Shown one piece after another: positions 19,204 to 28,131 of a DNA stretch of 64,000 nucleotides. Numbering within the stretch: the stretch's first letter is position 1; the number at the start of each line of letters is the position of its first letter. The position numbers were made by a program, and so were the translations under genes. This stretch comes from an uncultured Lachnospiraceae bacterium. GTDB taxonomy: Bacteria > Bacillota > Clostridia > Lachnospirales > Lachnospiraceae. Where the stretch lies: NCBI GenBank assembly GCA_947089905.1, contig CAMUMG010000001.1, positions 62,001 through 126,000 of the forward strand, given 5' to 3'. The notes below the pieces were generated by a model. That model was not told where the DNA came from. It was given only the letters and a program-made list of their open reading frames with translations, and did not search any database.

Positions 19204-19221
19204 TGTGCACTAATGTGCACA
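19204..19221 (-). promoter_or_regulatory. Palindromic operator of the MFS gene
   Basis: TGTGCAC-TAAT-GTGCACA is a perfect 7-bp dyad with a 4-bp centre, about 10 bp downstream of the minus-strand -10 box and 46 bp before the MFS start. A repressor site is likely; no regulator gene is adjacent. Confidence 0.65.
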
Positions 19222-19229
19222 TGAAATCA

Positions 19230-19258
19230 ATTATACCATACTAAAAAACTATTTTGAA
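19230..19258 (-). promoter_or_regulatory. Promoter of the MFS gene
   Basis: On the minus strand, TTCAAA (19258-19253), a 17-bp spacer and TATAAT (19235-19230). The -35 lies inside repeated leader copy B. Confidence 0.6.
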
Positions 19259-19292
19259 TAGGACAACTTATAATATTCATATAGATATAAAA
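19252..19292 (+). repeat. Repeated leader, copy B
   Basis: TTTTGAATAGGACAA at 19252-19266 followed by an ATAGATATAAA stretch, matching copy A at 17692. Confidence 0.7.
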
Positions 19293-19310
19293 AAAGATGA
19301 AAGGATAAAT

Positions 19311-19547
19311 ATGAACAACGAAGAAAAATCCACAGATATAAATAATATAGATTTTGATACTTTAGTAGATATGGAAACTATAAAGATTGATCCAAATCTT
19401 CCAAAACAAGAACGAATAGAACAGTATCTTCATCAAATCAAAAATCCCTATTGCTTTAAAGTAGGAGAGGTTGTAGTAAGCGTTAGTTATTCAGAAGATG
19501 ATGTAACGCTACAAGAACGAATAGAACAATATCTGCAAAATTTATAA
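19311..19547 (+). CDS. Small DUF6870-like protein B
   Basis: A 78-residue paralogue of the protein at 17749: LVDMETIKIDPNLPKQERI, QIKNPYCFKVGEVVVSVSY and TLQERIEQYLQ line up with it. ATG 19311 follows AAAGGA; the frame is open upstream to 19254. The first recombinase starts 20 bp later, so it is probably co-transcribed with the recombinases. Function unknown; candidate excision accessory by position only. Confidence 0.7.
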   Translation: MNNEEKSTDINNIDFDTLVDMETIKIDPNLPKQERIEQYLHQIKNPYCFKVGEVVVSVSYSEDDVTLQERIEQYLQNL

Positions 19548-19567
19548 TAAGGATTATAATAGAAATT

Positions 19568-21196
19568 ATGAATCAAAAAAAGATTTATCAAACAGCTATT
19601 TATATTCGTATTTCTGCATTAGACAGTCAACAAAGGGATTGTGACACAATAGAAACTCAAAAAAATATGTTGAAAGATTTTATAGAAAAAGACCCTAGTT
19701 TTTCTCTGATTGATATATATATCGACAATGGGAAAACTGGGGTAAATTTTAAAAGAGATGGTTTTAAACGACTATTAGAAGATATAAACAAGGGAAAGAT
19801 CAACTGTATTATTGTAAAAGATTTATCTCGCTTTGGAAGAAATTATATCGAAGTTGGAAGATATTTAGAACAAATCTTTCCTGCTCTTGGAGTTAGATTT
19901 ATTTCAATTAATGATGGATATGATAGTAATCAAATAAAAAGCTCATTTGATGATATGAGAATTCCTCTAAAAAATCTGATGAATGATGCCTATAGTCGTG
20001 ATATTTCAATGAAAGTAAGAAGTCAAATCAAAGTAAGGTGTATGAAAGGAGAATATATTGGGATATTTCCTGTGTATGGATATTTCCGTTCAAAAAAAGA
20101 TAAACATAAGTTAGAAATAGATGATTTTGCTGCTATGACAGTAAAGGATATTTTTCGATGGAAGATAGAAGGATATAGTAATAGACAGATTGCAAATCAT
20201 TTAAATATGGTAGGAATGTTATCTCCATTAGAATATAAACGAAGATTAGGTTTCTCTTTCTATACTTCTTTTCAACAAAAACAGGTGGCAAAATGGTCAT
20301 CACAGGCAGTAGATCGTATTTTAAAAAACGAAGTTTATATAGGAACAATGGTACAAGGAAAAGAAAGTTCTCCAAATTATAAAATAAAGAAAAAATTTTT
20401 AAAACCCAAATCAGAATGGATTGTAGTAGAACATACCCACAAGGCAATTATACCGAAATATGAATTTGATTTTGTAAAACAGATCATGCAGTTTGAAACA
20501 AAAATTCCGTCAAATAAAGGGGAATCTTATCTTTGTTCTGGCAGTTTAGAATGTGGTAGTTGCCATAATCCTATGATACGAAAATCAATTACATCAAATC
20601 AAAGACTCTATTCTTATTATATTTGTCGGACCAATAAAAAAAATTCCTTAGAGTGCAGCGACAGCCATCGAATTAGAGAGGAAGGAGTGATTAATTGTAT
20701 ACAAAATTTGATAAAATTACAAATTTTAACTTATATTCGAGTAGAAGAATTTTTAGATCAATTAGATATAGTAAGTTTAAGACAAAAACAAATAAATAGG
20801 ATAGAACTACAAATTCAAAAAAAGAAAGAAGAGTATAATGATTATCAGGATATGCTTTTGGGGCTTTTTAAAGACTATCAAAGTGGAATATTAGAAAAAG
20901 AAGAGTATGAATATATAAAAGAAGTATATGAAATCAGTTGTACAGAGAGTCTAAGGGCAATAAAAGTATTAGAAGATTTATTGAAACAATACGAAAAAAG
21001 AGGGAGTAAAATAGAATGGATAGAGGAGTTAGAACAAGAAAAAACCATTAGAACGCTTAATCGGTTTGTTCTAATAACTTTTATTAAAAAAATTGTAGTG
21101 ATTGACAGCAATCATATTCAAATACATTTTCGCTTTCAAGAAGAGTTAAAAAATATTTTTTCTGGCAGGGGTGATACAAGTGAAAGAAACAAATAA
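19568..21196 (+). CDS. Large serine recombinase 1
   Basis: A 542-residue large serine recombinase. The resolvase domain starts AIYIRISALDSQQ with the nucleophile Ser16, and has IVKDLSRFGRNYIEVG. A recombinase domain (about 165-290) follows, with GIFPVYGYFRSKKDKHKL. Then come a zinc ribbon (CGSCHNPM and YYICRTNKKNSLEC, about 330-365) and a long coiled coil. It is the only one of the three whose domains are complete and of full length together with recombinase 2. Such enzymes cut at 2-bp cores, in keeping with the TA seen at the element ends. Confidence 0.93.
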   Translation: MNQKKIYQTAIYIRISALDSQQRDCDTIETQKNMLKDFIEKDPSFSLIDIYIDNGKTGVNFKRDGFKRLLEDINKGKINCIIVKDLSRFGRNYIEVGRYLEQIFPALGVRFISINDGYDSNQIKSSFDDMRIPLKNLMNDAYSRDISMKVRSQIKVRCMKGEYIGIFPVYGYFRSKKDKHKLEIDDFAAMTVKDIFRWKIEGYSNRQIANHLNMVGMLSPLEYKRRLGFSFYTSFQQKQVAKWSSQAVDRILKNEVYIGTMVQGKESSPNYKIKKKFLKPKSEWIVVEHTHKAIIPKYEFDFVKQIMQFETKIPSNKGESYLCSGSLECGSCHNPMIRKSITSNQRLYSYYICRTNKKNSLECSDSHRIREEGVINCIQNLIKLQILTYIRVEEFLDQLDIVSLRQKQINRIELQIQKKKEEYNDYQDMLLGLFKDYQSGILEKEEYEYIKEVYEISCTESLRAIKVLEDLLKQYEKRGSKIEWIEELEQEKTIRTLNRFVLITFIKKIVVIDSNHIQIHFRFQEELKNIFSGRGDTSERNK

Positions 21197-22688
21197 ACTT
21201 CATTACCGTACTGCTATTTATGTAAGACTTTCTATTGAAGATAATGGGATTAGAAGCAATTCTATAGAAAACCAAATATATTTTCTAAAAAAATATATTA
21301 ATAGACATACACAATTAAATTTAGTTGCTTGTTATTGTGATAATGGAAAGACAGGAACAAATTTTCAACGATCTGGTTTTTGTGAAATGTTACAAGCAAT
21401 AAAAGAAGAAAAAATTGACTGTGTTGTAGTAAAGGACTTATCTCGTTTTGGAAGGAACTATATAGAAACAGGAATATATTTAGAAAAAATTTTCCCTTTT
21501 ATGAAAGTTCGCTTTATCTCTATTGAAGATCATTATGACAGTATAAATGCAACAGAGAATGAACGCTTTGAGTTATCCTTAAAAAATATGTATCATGATT
21601 TATATGCAAAAGATATCTCAAAAAAAATAAAAAGCATTTTAGATATGAAAAGAAAAGAAGGACTTTTCCTTGGAAATAGTGCTCCGTTTGGATATAAAAA
21701 ATCAAGACAAAATCCTTATCAATTAGAAATAGAAGAGGAAACAGCAGCCGTAGTAAAAGAAATTTTTAACCTTCGTATGAGTGGAATGGGGGTAGTAAAA
21801 ATTGCAAGACTCTTAAATGATAGAGGAATTTTATCAAAAAACCGAAGACGATATGAAAGAGGAGAATTAAAGGGAACAAATGGAGAAGAAAATGCTCTAT
21901 GGTCTGGTTCTTCTGTTCTTGGTATTTTAGAAAATCCTATTTATTGCGGAAATCTTGTAGAAAGAAAATCAGAATGTCATAATAAACTTTCAAAGAAAGA
22001 ATGGAATCTTATAAAATATACTCATGAGCCAATTATTGATCAGAAACTATTTGATCAAATACAAAATTTGATTCAATATAAAAGAGCTAAGAAAAAAGAA
22101 AATACTGAAAAGTTTAACACAGAAAATGTCCTAAAAGGAATGATTATTTGTGGAGAGTGTCATGGAAAAATGACAAGAAGTAGTGGATATCTTACTAAAA
22201 ATAGCTTTCTGTTTCGTTATCATTATAACTGTCGTAGAAAATATATAAAATATGAAGGATGCAAAAACCGAAGTATCTTAGAAGAAAATTTAAATTTAGC
22301 GGTGATAGAAAGTTTAAAAATACAATTTTCTGTTATGCTTAATTTAAAAGATATAACTGTTTTTGATAAAAGACAAGTGTTTGATGAAAAACCCGTCTTT
22401 TATCACTTATATCAAAGATATAGAAAGGGGCAATTATCAAAAGAAGAATATATATTAGAAAAAAGAAATAGAAAAGAAACATATCAAAATAAAATAAAAG
22501 AGAAAGAAAAAGAGTTTAGGGAAAATATAGATAGAAAAAGTGAAATTGTACAATTTTTAAAAAATAATAGACTTTCAAAAGAACTTTGTAAAATGTTTAT
22601 AAAACAAATTATTGTATATCAAAACTATATCAAGATTTATTACACCTTTTGCTGTGAATTAGATACAAAAAAAGAAGGTGAAAAATGA
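21180..22688 (+). CDS. Large serine recombinase 2
   Basis: About 502 residues: a catalytic domain with Ser18 in AIYVRLSIEDNG and VVKDLSRFGRNYIETG, a recombinase domain, a zinc ribbon (CGECHGKM and CRRKYIKYEGC) and a coiled-coil tail. GTG 21180 follows AGGGGTGA, overlapping the end of recombinase 1 by 17 bp; a GTG at 21171 is an alternative. It overlaps recombinase 3 by 4 bp. The tight overlaps indicate one translationally coupled operon. Confidence 0.93.
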   Translation: MKETNKLHYRTAIYVRLSIEDNGIRSNSIENQIYFLKKYINRHTQLNLVACYCDNGKTGTNFQRSGFCEMLQAIKEEKIDCVVVKDLSRFGRNYIETGIYLEKIFPFMKVRFISIEDHYDSINATENERFELSLKNMYHDLYAKDISKKIKSILDMKRKEGLFLGNSAPFGYKKSRQNPYQLEIEEETAAVVKEIFNLRMSGMGVVKIARLLNDRGILSKNRRRYERGELKGTNGEENALWSGSSVLGILENPIYCGNLVERKSECHNKLSKKEWNLIKYTHEPIIDQKLFDQIQNLIQYKRAKKKENTEKFNTENVLKGMIICGECHGKMTRSSGYLTKNSFLFRYHYNCRRKYIKYEGCKNRSILEENLNLAVIESLKIQFSVMLNLKDITVFDKRQVFDEKPVFYHLYQRYRKGQLSKEEYILEKRNRKETYQNKIKEKEKEFRENIDRKSEIVQFLKNNRLSKELCKMFIKQIIVYQNYIKIYYTFCCELDTKKEGEK

Positions 22689-23728
22689 CAGTTGCTTTAT
22701 ATTTAAGGATTTCAAAAGATGACTCCAATAAGGACCAAAAGGAAAGTAATAGTATTTTGAATCAAAGGCTTCTTTTAAAAAATTTTGTACAAAATCATCC
22801 TCAACTTTCTAACAGTACAATTTTAGAAATTGTGGATGATGGGTATAGTGGAGTTCATTTTCAAAGACCGGGAATTATTACATTACTTGATATGGCAAAA
22901 AAGCGAATGATTGATTGTATTATAGTAAAGGACCTTTCCAGATTTGGAAGGAACTATTTAGAAGTAGGAAATTATTTAGAACAAGTATTTCCACAATTAG
23001 GAGTTCGTTTTTTTTCGGTAAATGACCAGTTTGACAGCTTTTATGGGCTTGGAGCTGCTGGTTCAATAGAAGTTGGATTTAAAAATATTATTTATGAGGC
23101 ATATAGCAAAGATCTTTCTGTAAAGGTAAAAACTGCAAGAAAAATAAAAGCACAACAAGGGAAATTTATAACAGCCTTTGCCCCTTTTGGATATTTGAAA
23201 GGTACAAAAAACAACCTAGTTTTAGATCCGGAGTGTGCACCTATTGTACAACGAATTTTTAAGTTATTTTGTAGTGGAATAGGACAGACAGAAATTGCAA
23301 AACAGTTTAATAAAGAAGGTATTTTATGTCCTAGAAACATTCGAAAGAAACGAGGAGAACAATTTGGTAGAAAGTCTCAAAATGAAGTTTATATTTGGAG
23401 GGCAGGAACAATATCTCATATTCTATCTGATCAGCGATATACAGGAGATGCTATTTTTGGAAAGACAGCTTCTAAAAAAGAATGGATAGTTGTTTCAAAT
23501 GTACATCCAGCAATTATTACAAGAGATGAATTTGAAATTGCTCAAACAAAAAGAAAACAATATAAAAATAGAACCAAAAAAACGATAAAACAAACCATTT
23601 TAGAGGAAGAACATAAGAAATTACAAAAGACTGTAAAACAAAAAATAAGAAAACGAGAGCTTTATGAAAAATATCGAAGAGGAGAGCTTAATAGAAAAGA
23701 ATTTCAAATAGCAATTAGCAAAGTATAA
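22685..23728 (+). CDS. Serine recombinase 3, lacking the zinc ribbon
   Basis: A 347-residue recombinase with catalytic Ser10 in VALYLRISKDDSN, IVKDLSRFGRNYLEVG, and a recombinase domain ending near KTASKKEWIVVSNVHPAII. After KRKQYKNRTKKTIK it passes straight into a basic coil (RKRELYEKYRRGELNRKEF). No cysteine pairs of a zinc ribbon are present, and it is 150-190 residues shorter than its two neighbours. This could be an internal deletion or a distinct short class. It ends 24 bp before the right attachment core. Confidence 0.9.
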   Translation: MTVALYLRISKDDSNKDQKESNSILNQRLLLKNFVQNHPQLSNSTILEIVDDGYSGVHFQRPGIITLLDMAKKRMIDCIIVKDLSRFGRNYLEVGNYLEQVFPQLGVRFFSVNDQFDSFYGLGAAGSIEVGFKNIIYEAYSKDLSVKVKTARKIKAQQGKFITAFAPFGYLKGTKNNLVLDPECAPIVQRIFKLFCSGIGQTEIAKQFNKEGILCPRNIRKKRGEQFGRKSQNEVYIWRAGTISHILSDQRYTGDAIFGKTASKKEWIVVSNVHPAIITRDEFEIAQTKRKQYKNRTKKTIKQTILEEEHKKLQKTVKQKIRKRELYEKYRRGELNRKEFQIAISKV

Positions 23729-23730
23729 TT

Positions 23731-23770
23731 TATCCCTAATGAAACAGACGAATATGTGAGCCGAATTGAA
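23731..23770 (+). other. Right junction (att site) of the sigK element
   Basis: Element sequence CCCTAATGAAACAGACGAA (23734-23752) meets the core TA at 23753-23754, followed by sigK TGTGAGCCGAATTG. Only crossover at this TA keeps sigK in frame. Crossover in the neighbouring TGTG shared with the left end would create a stop. Confidence 0.8.
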
Positions 23771-23839
23771 AAAAAAGCAATTCGAAAGCTTCGGGAAGAG
23801 TTTAATAAAAACAGTAACAAAAAGTCCCCGCCTTTTTAG
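23753..23839 (+). pseudogene. sigK: sigK 3' segment (recognition helix and C-terminus)
   Basis: Twenty-eight codons beginning YVSRIEKKAIRKLREEF and ending at the TAG at 23837-23839. In SigK of Bacillus and Clostridia the sequence GISRSYVSRIEKRAL is continuous, so this is the missing end of region 4.2. It has no start codon or ribosome site and is expressed only after the element leaves. The stop codon lies inside the terminator hairpin shared with carB. Confidence 0.92.
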
Positions 23840-23855
23840 GCGGGGAAAGTATGCT
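23825..23855. terminator. Bidirectional terminator sigK / carB
   Basis: A perfect 9-bp GC-rich stem (23825-23833 with 23838-23846) with a TTTT loop. Minus-strand transcripts end in ACTTTTTG after it, and plus-strand ones run into a T-rich stretch. Confidence 0.85.
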
Positions 23856-26800
23856 TTATTTTTTGTCCTTAATCTTACTATGCAGTTCTTGCAGGGAATG
23901 AACTTCTCCATTACCATGTTCTTTGACATATTTAATTCCATTAGCAGTAGCTCTGGCAGCAGCAATCGTAGTCATATATGGAATTTTAGACTTGATTGCA
24001 GTTTTTCTTAAATAACTGTCATCATGAACGTTTTCCTTTCCAACTGGGGAGTTAATAATAAGAGATATTTTCCCATTTGTCATATAGTCAAGTACATTTG
24101 GTCTTCCCTCATAGAGCTTCTTGATCTTTTCGGCTGGAATTCCAGCAGATTGAATCAAATCATAAGTAGCTCCAGTTGCAAGAATAGAAAATCCATCTTC
24201 TGCAAAGCTTTGAGCGATTTCTACGATTTCTGATTTATCTTTACGATTTACAGAGAGCAAAACGGTTCCTGAAAGTGGAAGTTTTTGCTGTGCTGCTTCT
24301 TGTGATTTATAAAAAGCTTCTCCTACAGAACTAGAAAGACCAAGTACTTCTCCAGTAGAACGCATTTCTGGTCCTAAAAGTGGATCGACTTCTGGAAACA
24401 TATTAAATGGAAATACAGATTCTTTAACACCATAGTATGGAATATCCTGCTCTTTTAACATAGGAATTGGAGATGATTTTTTAGTAAATTCACAAGTCAT
24501 TACTTCAATCGCTAATGGAATCATACGAATATTGCAGACCTTGGATACTAATGGTACAGTACGAGATGCTCTAGGATTTGCCTCTAACACATATACTTTG
24601 CCGTTTTCAATAGCATACTGCATATTCATTAGTCCTTGTACGTGCATTTTCTCTGCAATTTTTTTGGTATATTCTTTAATAGTCTTTAAATTTTCTTCCG
24701 AGATATGTTTAGACGGAATAATGCAGGCAGAATCTCCAGAATGTACACCTGCTAATTCAATATGTTCCATAACTGCAGGAACAAAGGCATGTGTTCCATC
24801 ACTTATTGCGTCTGCTTCACATTCAGTTGCATGATTTAAGAAACGGTCAATTAAAATTGGACGGTCAGGAGTAACTCCAACGGCAGCCTTCATATATCCT
24901 TCCATACTTTCTGCATCATAAACTACTTCCATTCCACGTCCACCTAAGACATAGGATGGTCGAACCATAACTGGATAGCCAATTTGTTCTGCAATAGCAA
25001 GAGCTTCTTCTACAGTAATAGCCATACCAGATTCTGGCATCGGAATTTCTAACTTATCCATCATAGCACGAAATTGATCTCTGTCTTCTGCTAAATCAAT
25101 AACAGAAGGTGGTGTCCCTAGAATCCGAACGCCGTTTTTTTCTAATTCAGATGCCAAATTTAAAGGAGTTTGACCGCCAAACTGAGCAATTACACCAACA
25201 GGCTGTTCTTTCTGATAAATACTTAATACATCTTCTAGGGTAAGAGGTTCAAAGTATAATTTATCGGAAGTGTCATAATCTGTAGATACCGTTTCAGGAT
25301 TACAGTTTACAATAATAGTTTCAAATCCTAATTTCTTTAATGCCAAAGACGCATGAACACAGCAATAGTCAAATTCAATTCCCTGCCCAATTCGATTTGG
25401 GCCTCCTCCTAAAATCATAACTTTTGGTTTTTGTGTACTGATTGGATTTTGATCAGGGGCATTATAGGTAGAATAGTAGTAGGCACTATTTTCTGTTCCG
25501 CTAACATGAACTCCTTCCCAAGATTGTGTAATACCAAGATGAATTCGATGTTTTCTAATTTCATCTTCTGAGATATCCAGTAATTGAGATAAATATTTAT
25601 CAGAAAAACCATCTTTTTTTGCACAGATAAACAGATTATCTTCTGGTAAGTGACCATGATAACCTTTTAGCTTTTCTTCTTCTTCCACCAGTTCTTTCAT
25701 CTGTTCAATAAAATAAGCCTTTACTTTAGTGATTTCATAAATTTCTTCTACAGAAGCACCTTTTCGCAATGCCTCATACATAATAAAATGACGTTCACTA
25801 GAAGGAGTAATTAACAGTGATAAAAGCTGTTCTTTGGATTTTTTGGCAAAGTCTTTGACATTCCCAAGACCATAACGATTTGTTTCTAAACTGCGGATTG
25901 CTTTTTGCAGAGCCTCTTTATAAGTTTTTCCAATACTCATAACCTCACCAACTGCCCGCATCTGTGTTCCTAGTTTATCTTCAACGCCTTTAAATTTTTC
26001 GAATGCCCAACGTGCAAATTTGATCACAACATAATCTCCGTCAGGAACATATTTATCAAGCGTACCATACTTACCACAAGAAATATCCTTTAAAGTAAGC
26101 CCGCAAGCAAGCATTGCTGATACAAAAGCAATTGGAAATCCAGTTGCTTTGGAAGCAAGTGCAGAAGAGCGGGAGGTTCTAGGGTTAATTTCAATTACAA
26201 CAATTCGATCGGTAACAGGATCATGAGCAAACTGAACATTAGTTCCACCAATCACTTGAACACTTTCTACAATCTTATAAGCCTGTTCTTGAAGTCGCTT
26301 TTGACACTCTTTTGAAATAGTAAGCATAGGAGCACAACAAAAAGAATCACCAGTATGAACTCCTAAAGGATCAATATTTTCAATAAAGCAAACAGTAATC
26401 ATATTATTGTCAGAGTCTCGAACAATTTCTAATTCTAATTCTTCCCAGCCTAAAATGGATTCTTCTACAAGTACCTGACCGACTAAACTTGCTTGTAATC
26501 CCCTTGCACAGACTGTTTTTAATTCTTCTATATTATAGACTAAACCGCCGCCAGCTCCCCCCATTGTATATGCTGGACGAAGCACGACAGGATAACCTAA
26601 ACGATCTGCAATAGCAAGAGCTTCGTCCACACTATATGCCACTTCACTACGTGCCATTTCAATTCCAAGGTTTTGCATTGCTCGTTTAAACTCAATCCGA
26701 TCTTCTCCCCGTTCAATGGCATCTACTTGAACGCCGATTACTTTTACATGATATTTGTCTAAAACTCCTGCTTTGGAAAGTTCAGAACATAAATTTAATC

Positions 26801-27083
26801 CTGACTGACCTCCTAAATTTGGGAGTAAAGCATCTGGACGTTCTTTAGCAATAATTTGCTCTAACCGTTCTACATTGAGAGGTTCAATATAGGTAACGTC
26901 AGCAGTTTCTGGATCAGTCATAATAGTGGCCGGATTGGAATTAACCAATACAATTTCATAGCCCAGTTTTCTCAACGCTTTACAAGCCTGTGTTCCGGAA
27001 TAATCAAATTCGCAGGCCTGTCCAATAATAATTGGACCTGAGCCAATGATTAATACCTTATGAATATCTGTTCTTTGTGACAT
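23856..27083 (-). CDS. carB: Carbamoyl-phosphate synthase large subunit
   Basis: A 1,075-residue enzyme that makes carbamoyl phosphate from bicarbonate, ATP and ammonia channelled from the CarA glutaminase, for pyrimidine and arginine synthesis. Two homologous ATP-grasp halves are visible, starting VLIIGSGPIIIGQACEFDYS (20 residues) and VMILGGGPNRIGQGIEFDYC (20 residues). An oligomerisation segment lies between them, and a C-terminal allosteric MGS-like domain follows (from about 935). No carA is adjacent in the window. Convergent with sigK. A -10-like TATAAT lies in the 110-bp leader. Confidence 0.97.
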   Translation of the reverse strand: MSQRTDIHKVLIIGSGPIIIGQACEFDYSGTQACKALRKLGYEIVLVNSNPATIMTDPETADVTYIEPLNVERLEQIIAKERPDALLPNLGGQSGLNLCSELSKAGVLDKYHVKVIGVQVDAIERGEDRIEFKRAMQNLGIEMARSEVAYSVDEALAIADRLGYPVVLRPAYTMGGAGGGLVYNIEELKTVCARGLQASLVGQVLVEESILGWEELELEIVRDSDNNMITVCFIENIDPLGVHTGDSFCCAPMLTISKECQKRLQEQAYKIVESVQVIGGTNVQFAHDPVTDRIVVIEINPRTSRSSALASKATGFPIAFVSAMLACGLTLKDISCGKYGTLDKYVPDGDYVVIKFARWAFEKFKGVEDKLGTQMRAVGEVMSIGKTYKEALQKAIRSLETNRYGLGNVKDFAKKSKEQLLSLLITPSSERHFIMYEALRKGASVEEIYEITKVKAYFIEQMKELVEEEEKLKGYHGHLPEDNLFICAKKDGFSDKYLSQLLDISEDEIRKHRIHLGITQSWEGVHVSGTENSAYYYSTYNAPDQNPISTQKPKVMILGGGPNRIGQGIEFDYCCVHASLALKKLGFETIIVNCNPETVSTDYDTSDKLYFEPLTLEDVLSIYQKEQPVGVIAQFGGQTPLNLASELEKNGVRILGTPPSVIDLAEDRDQFRAMMDKLEIPMPESGMAITVEEALAIAEQIGYPVMVRPSYVLGGRGMEVVYDAESMEGYMKAAVGVTPDRPILIDRFLNHATECEADAISDGTHAFVPAVMEHIELAGVHSGDSACIIPSKHISEENLKTIKEYTKKIAEKMHVQGLMNMQYAIENGKVYVLEANPRASRTVPLVSKVCNIRMIPLAIEVMTCEFTKKSSPIPMLKEQDIPYYGVKESVFPFNMFPEVDPLLGPEMRSTGEVLGLSSSVGEAFYKSQEAAQQKLPLSGTVLLSVNRKDKSEIVEIAQSFAEDGFSILATGATYDLIQSAGIPAEKIKKLYEGRPNVLDYMTNGKISLIINSPVGKENVHDDSYLRKTAIKSKIPYMTTIAAARATANGIKYVKEHGNGEVHSLQELHSKIKDKK

Positions 27084-27193
27084 AATTCCTCCATTCCGCT
27101 GAAAAACAGCATCTGTCTTAAAATCAATCCTTATTATACAAAAAAATATTCAAAAGGGAAAGTATATATTTTTCGTTGATAAGATAAAATAAT

Positions 27194-27973
27194 TTACCAT
27201 TCATTAATATTAGGTCTAGGATTTCTCCACCATTGTTCAAAATCTTTTGTATATTGTGATAAGATAGGTTTATCACTTGTTGGAATAGCATAGGAAGTAA
27301 TTTTCAGAAAATGATTAACAAAAGCATCAATATCTGATATTTCCTGAGAACTTGCTGACTGTTTTCCTAATTTGACCAGTTCAAAAGTTTCTTCTGATAT
27401 ATTTTGTACCGTTTCTTCTAATCTTCTATTACTTGGAAATAAAATTTCTTTTTCTTGCAAAATCATCCGATAGATACTATAAATTACTTCATTTAAAGCG
27501 TGAAGTTTCATATAGCCATCAGGCTTGCACGATTTAAGGAAATAGTAGTAATTAAGCCAGAAATCCGAATAAAAAGAAAGCATTTTTTCCTCTTTTTCCT
27601 GCTTTTGAAAGACCGGAATTTTTGATACGATTTGAGGAATATCTGGATCTTTTGTAAATAATACTCTAGATTTAAAAAATGCGTTTCTTGTTGGCTCACT
27701 TCCTTTATTAGCAGCATCGATTAAAAATCCTTTCGTCATATATTTTACGTCAAAATAGCCACCTTCATAAGTACAATATCCAGCTATGGTCTCAGCAGTT
27801 ATTACTCGAGTTCTATATGCTTCATCTGTTATTATAACCATTGCATCTAAATCTGAATCTGGTCTTTCACAGCCCTTTGCAACAGAACCGCCAAAGATTA
27901 GAGCAATTACTTCCTCTTTATCAGAAAAATAATTTTTAAGAATCTCAAGGGATTCTATATGATGCTGGTACAT
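27194..27973 (-). CDS. Nucleotidyltransferase domain protein
   Basis: A 259-residue protein with an N-terminal polymerase-beta-like nucleotidyltransferase motif: GGSVAKG at 28-34 and the two metal aspartates D41 and D43 in DSDLDAMV. The remaining 170 residues are helical, resembling the kanamycin-nucleotidyltransferase/DUF4037-like arrangement. It may nucleotidylate a small molecule or a protein, but no substrate can be read from the sequence. AAGGGGGT precedes the start. It lies upstream of carB on the same strand. Confidence 0.75.
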   Translation of the reverse strand: MYQHHIESLEILKNYFSDKEEVIALIFGGSVAKGCERPDSDLDAMVIITDEAYRTRVITAETIAGYCTYEGGYFDVKYMTKGFLIDAANKGSEPTRNAFFKSRVLFTKDPDIPQIVSKIPVFQKQEKEEKMLSFYSDFWLNYYYFLKSCKPDGYMKLHALNEVIYSIYRMILQEKEILFPSNRRLEETVQNISEETFELVKLGKQSASSQEISDIDAFVNHFLKITSYAIPTSDKPILSQYTKDFEQWWRNPRPNINEW

Positions 27974-28131
27974 AATACCCCCTTAATTTTAAAATTTGTC
28001 GCTTCTTGTAATGTTGAAATTGTATCACATATTGGTACAAATTACAATATCATATCCTAATTGAAACTTGAAATGCTAAAAAGTCTATGATAGGATAAAT
28101 ATAGATAAGAAATAAGTGACGGAGGATTTGT

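Larger units (their letters stand above)
15591..23752 (+). mobile_element. Skin-like sigK-intervening element, 8,162 bp
   Basis: The DNA between the two halves of sigK. Contents in order: DUF3737 protein, PatB/MalY lyase, small protein A, MFS transporter (minus), small protein B, and three tandem large serine recombinases. Deleting exactly this interval at TA joins AGAAGCTA to TGTGAGCC and restores the reading frame through the SigK recognition helix. Known relatives are the skin elements of Bacillus subtilis and Clostridioides difficile, excised in the mother cell by a serine recombinase. Excision is inferred here; the reconstructed frame is directly visible. The cargo differs from phage-derived skin: no phage structural genes are seen. 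Confidence 0.9.

Noticed and set aside
15591..23752. Ordinary prophage or conjugative element
   Set aside because: No structural, replication, relaxase or type IV secretion genes are present; the content and exact sigK junctions fit a skin-like element.
25415..25657. Open frames inside carB, rnjA, prmA and similar genes on the opposite strand or other frames
   Set aside because: They have no ribosome sites or domain sense and are shadows of well-supported genes.
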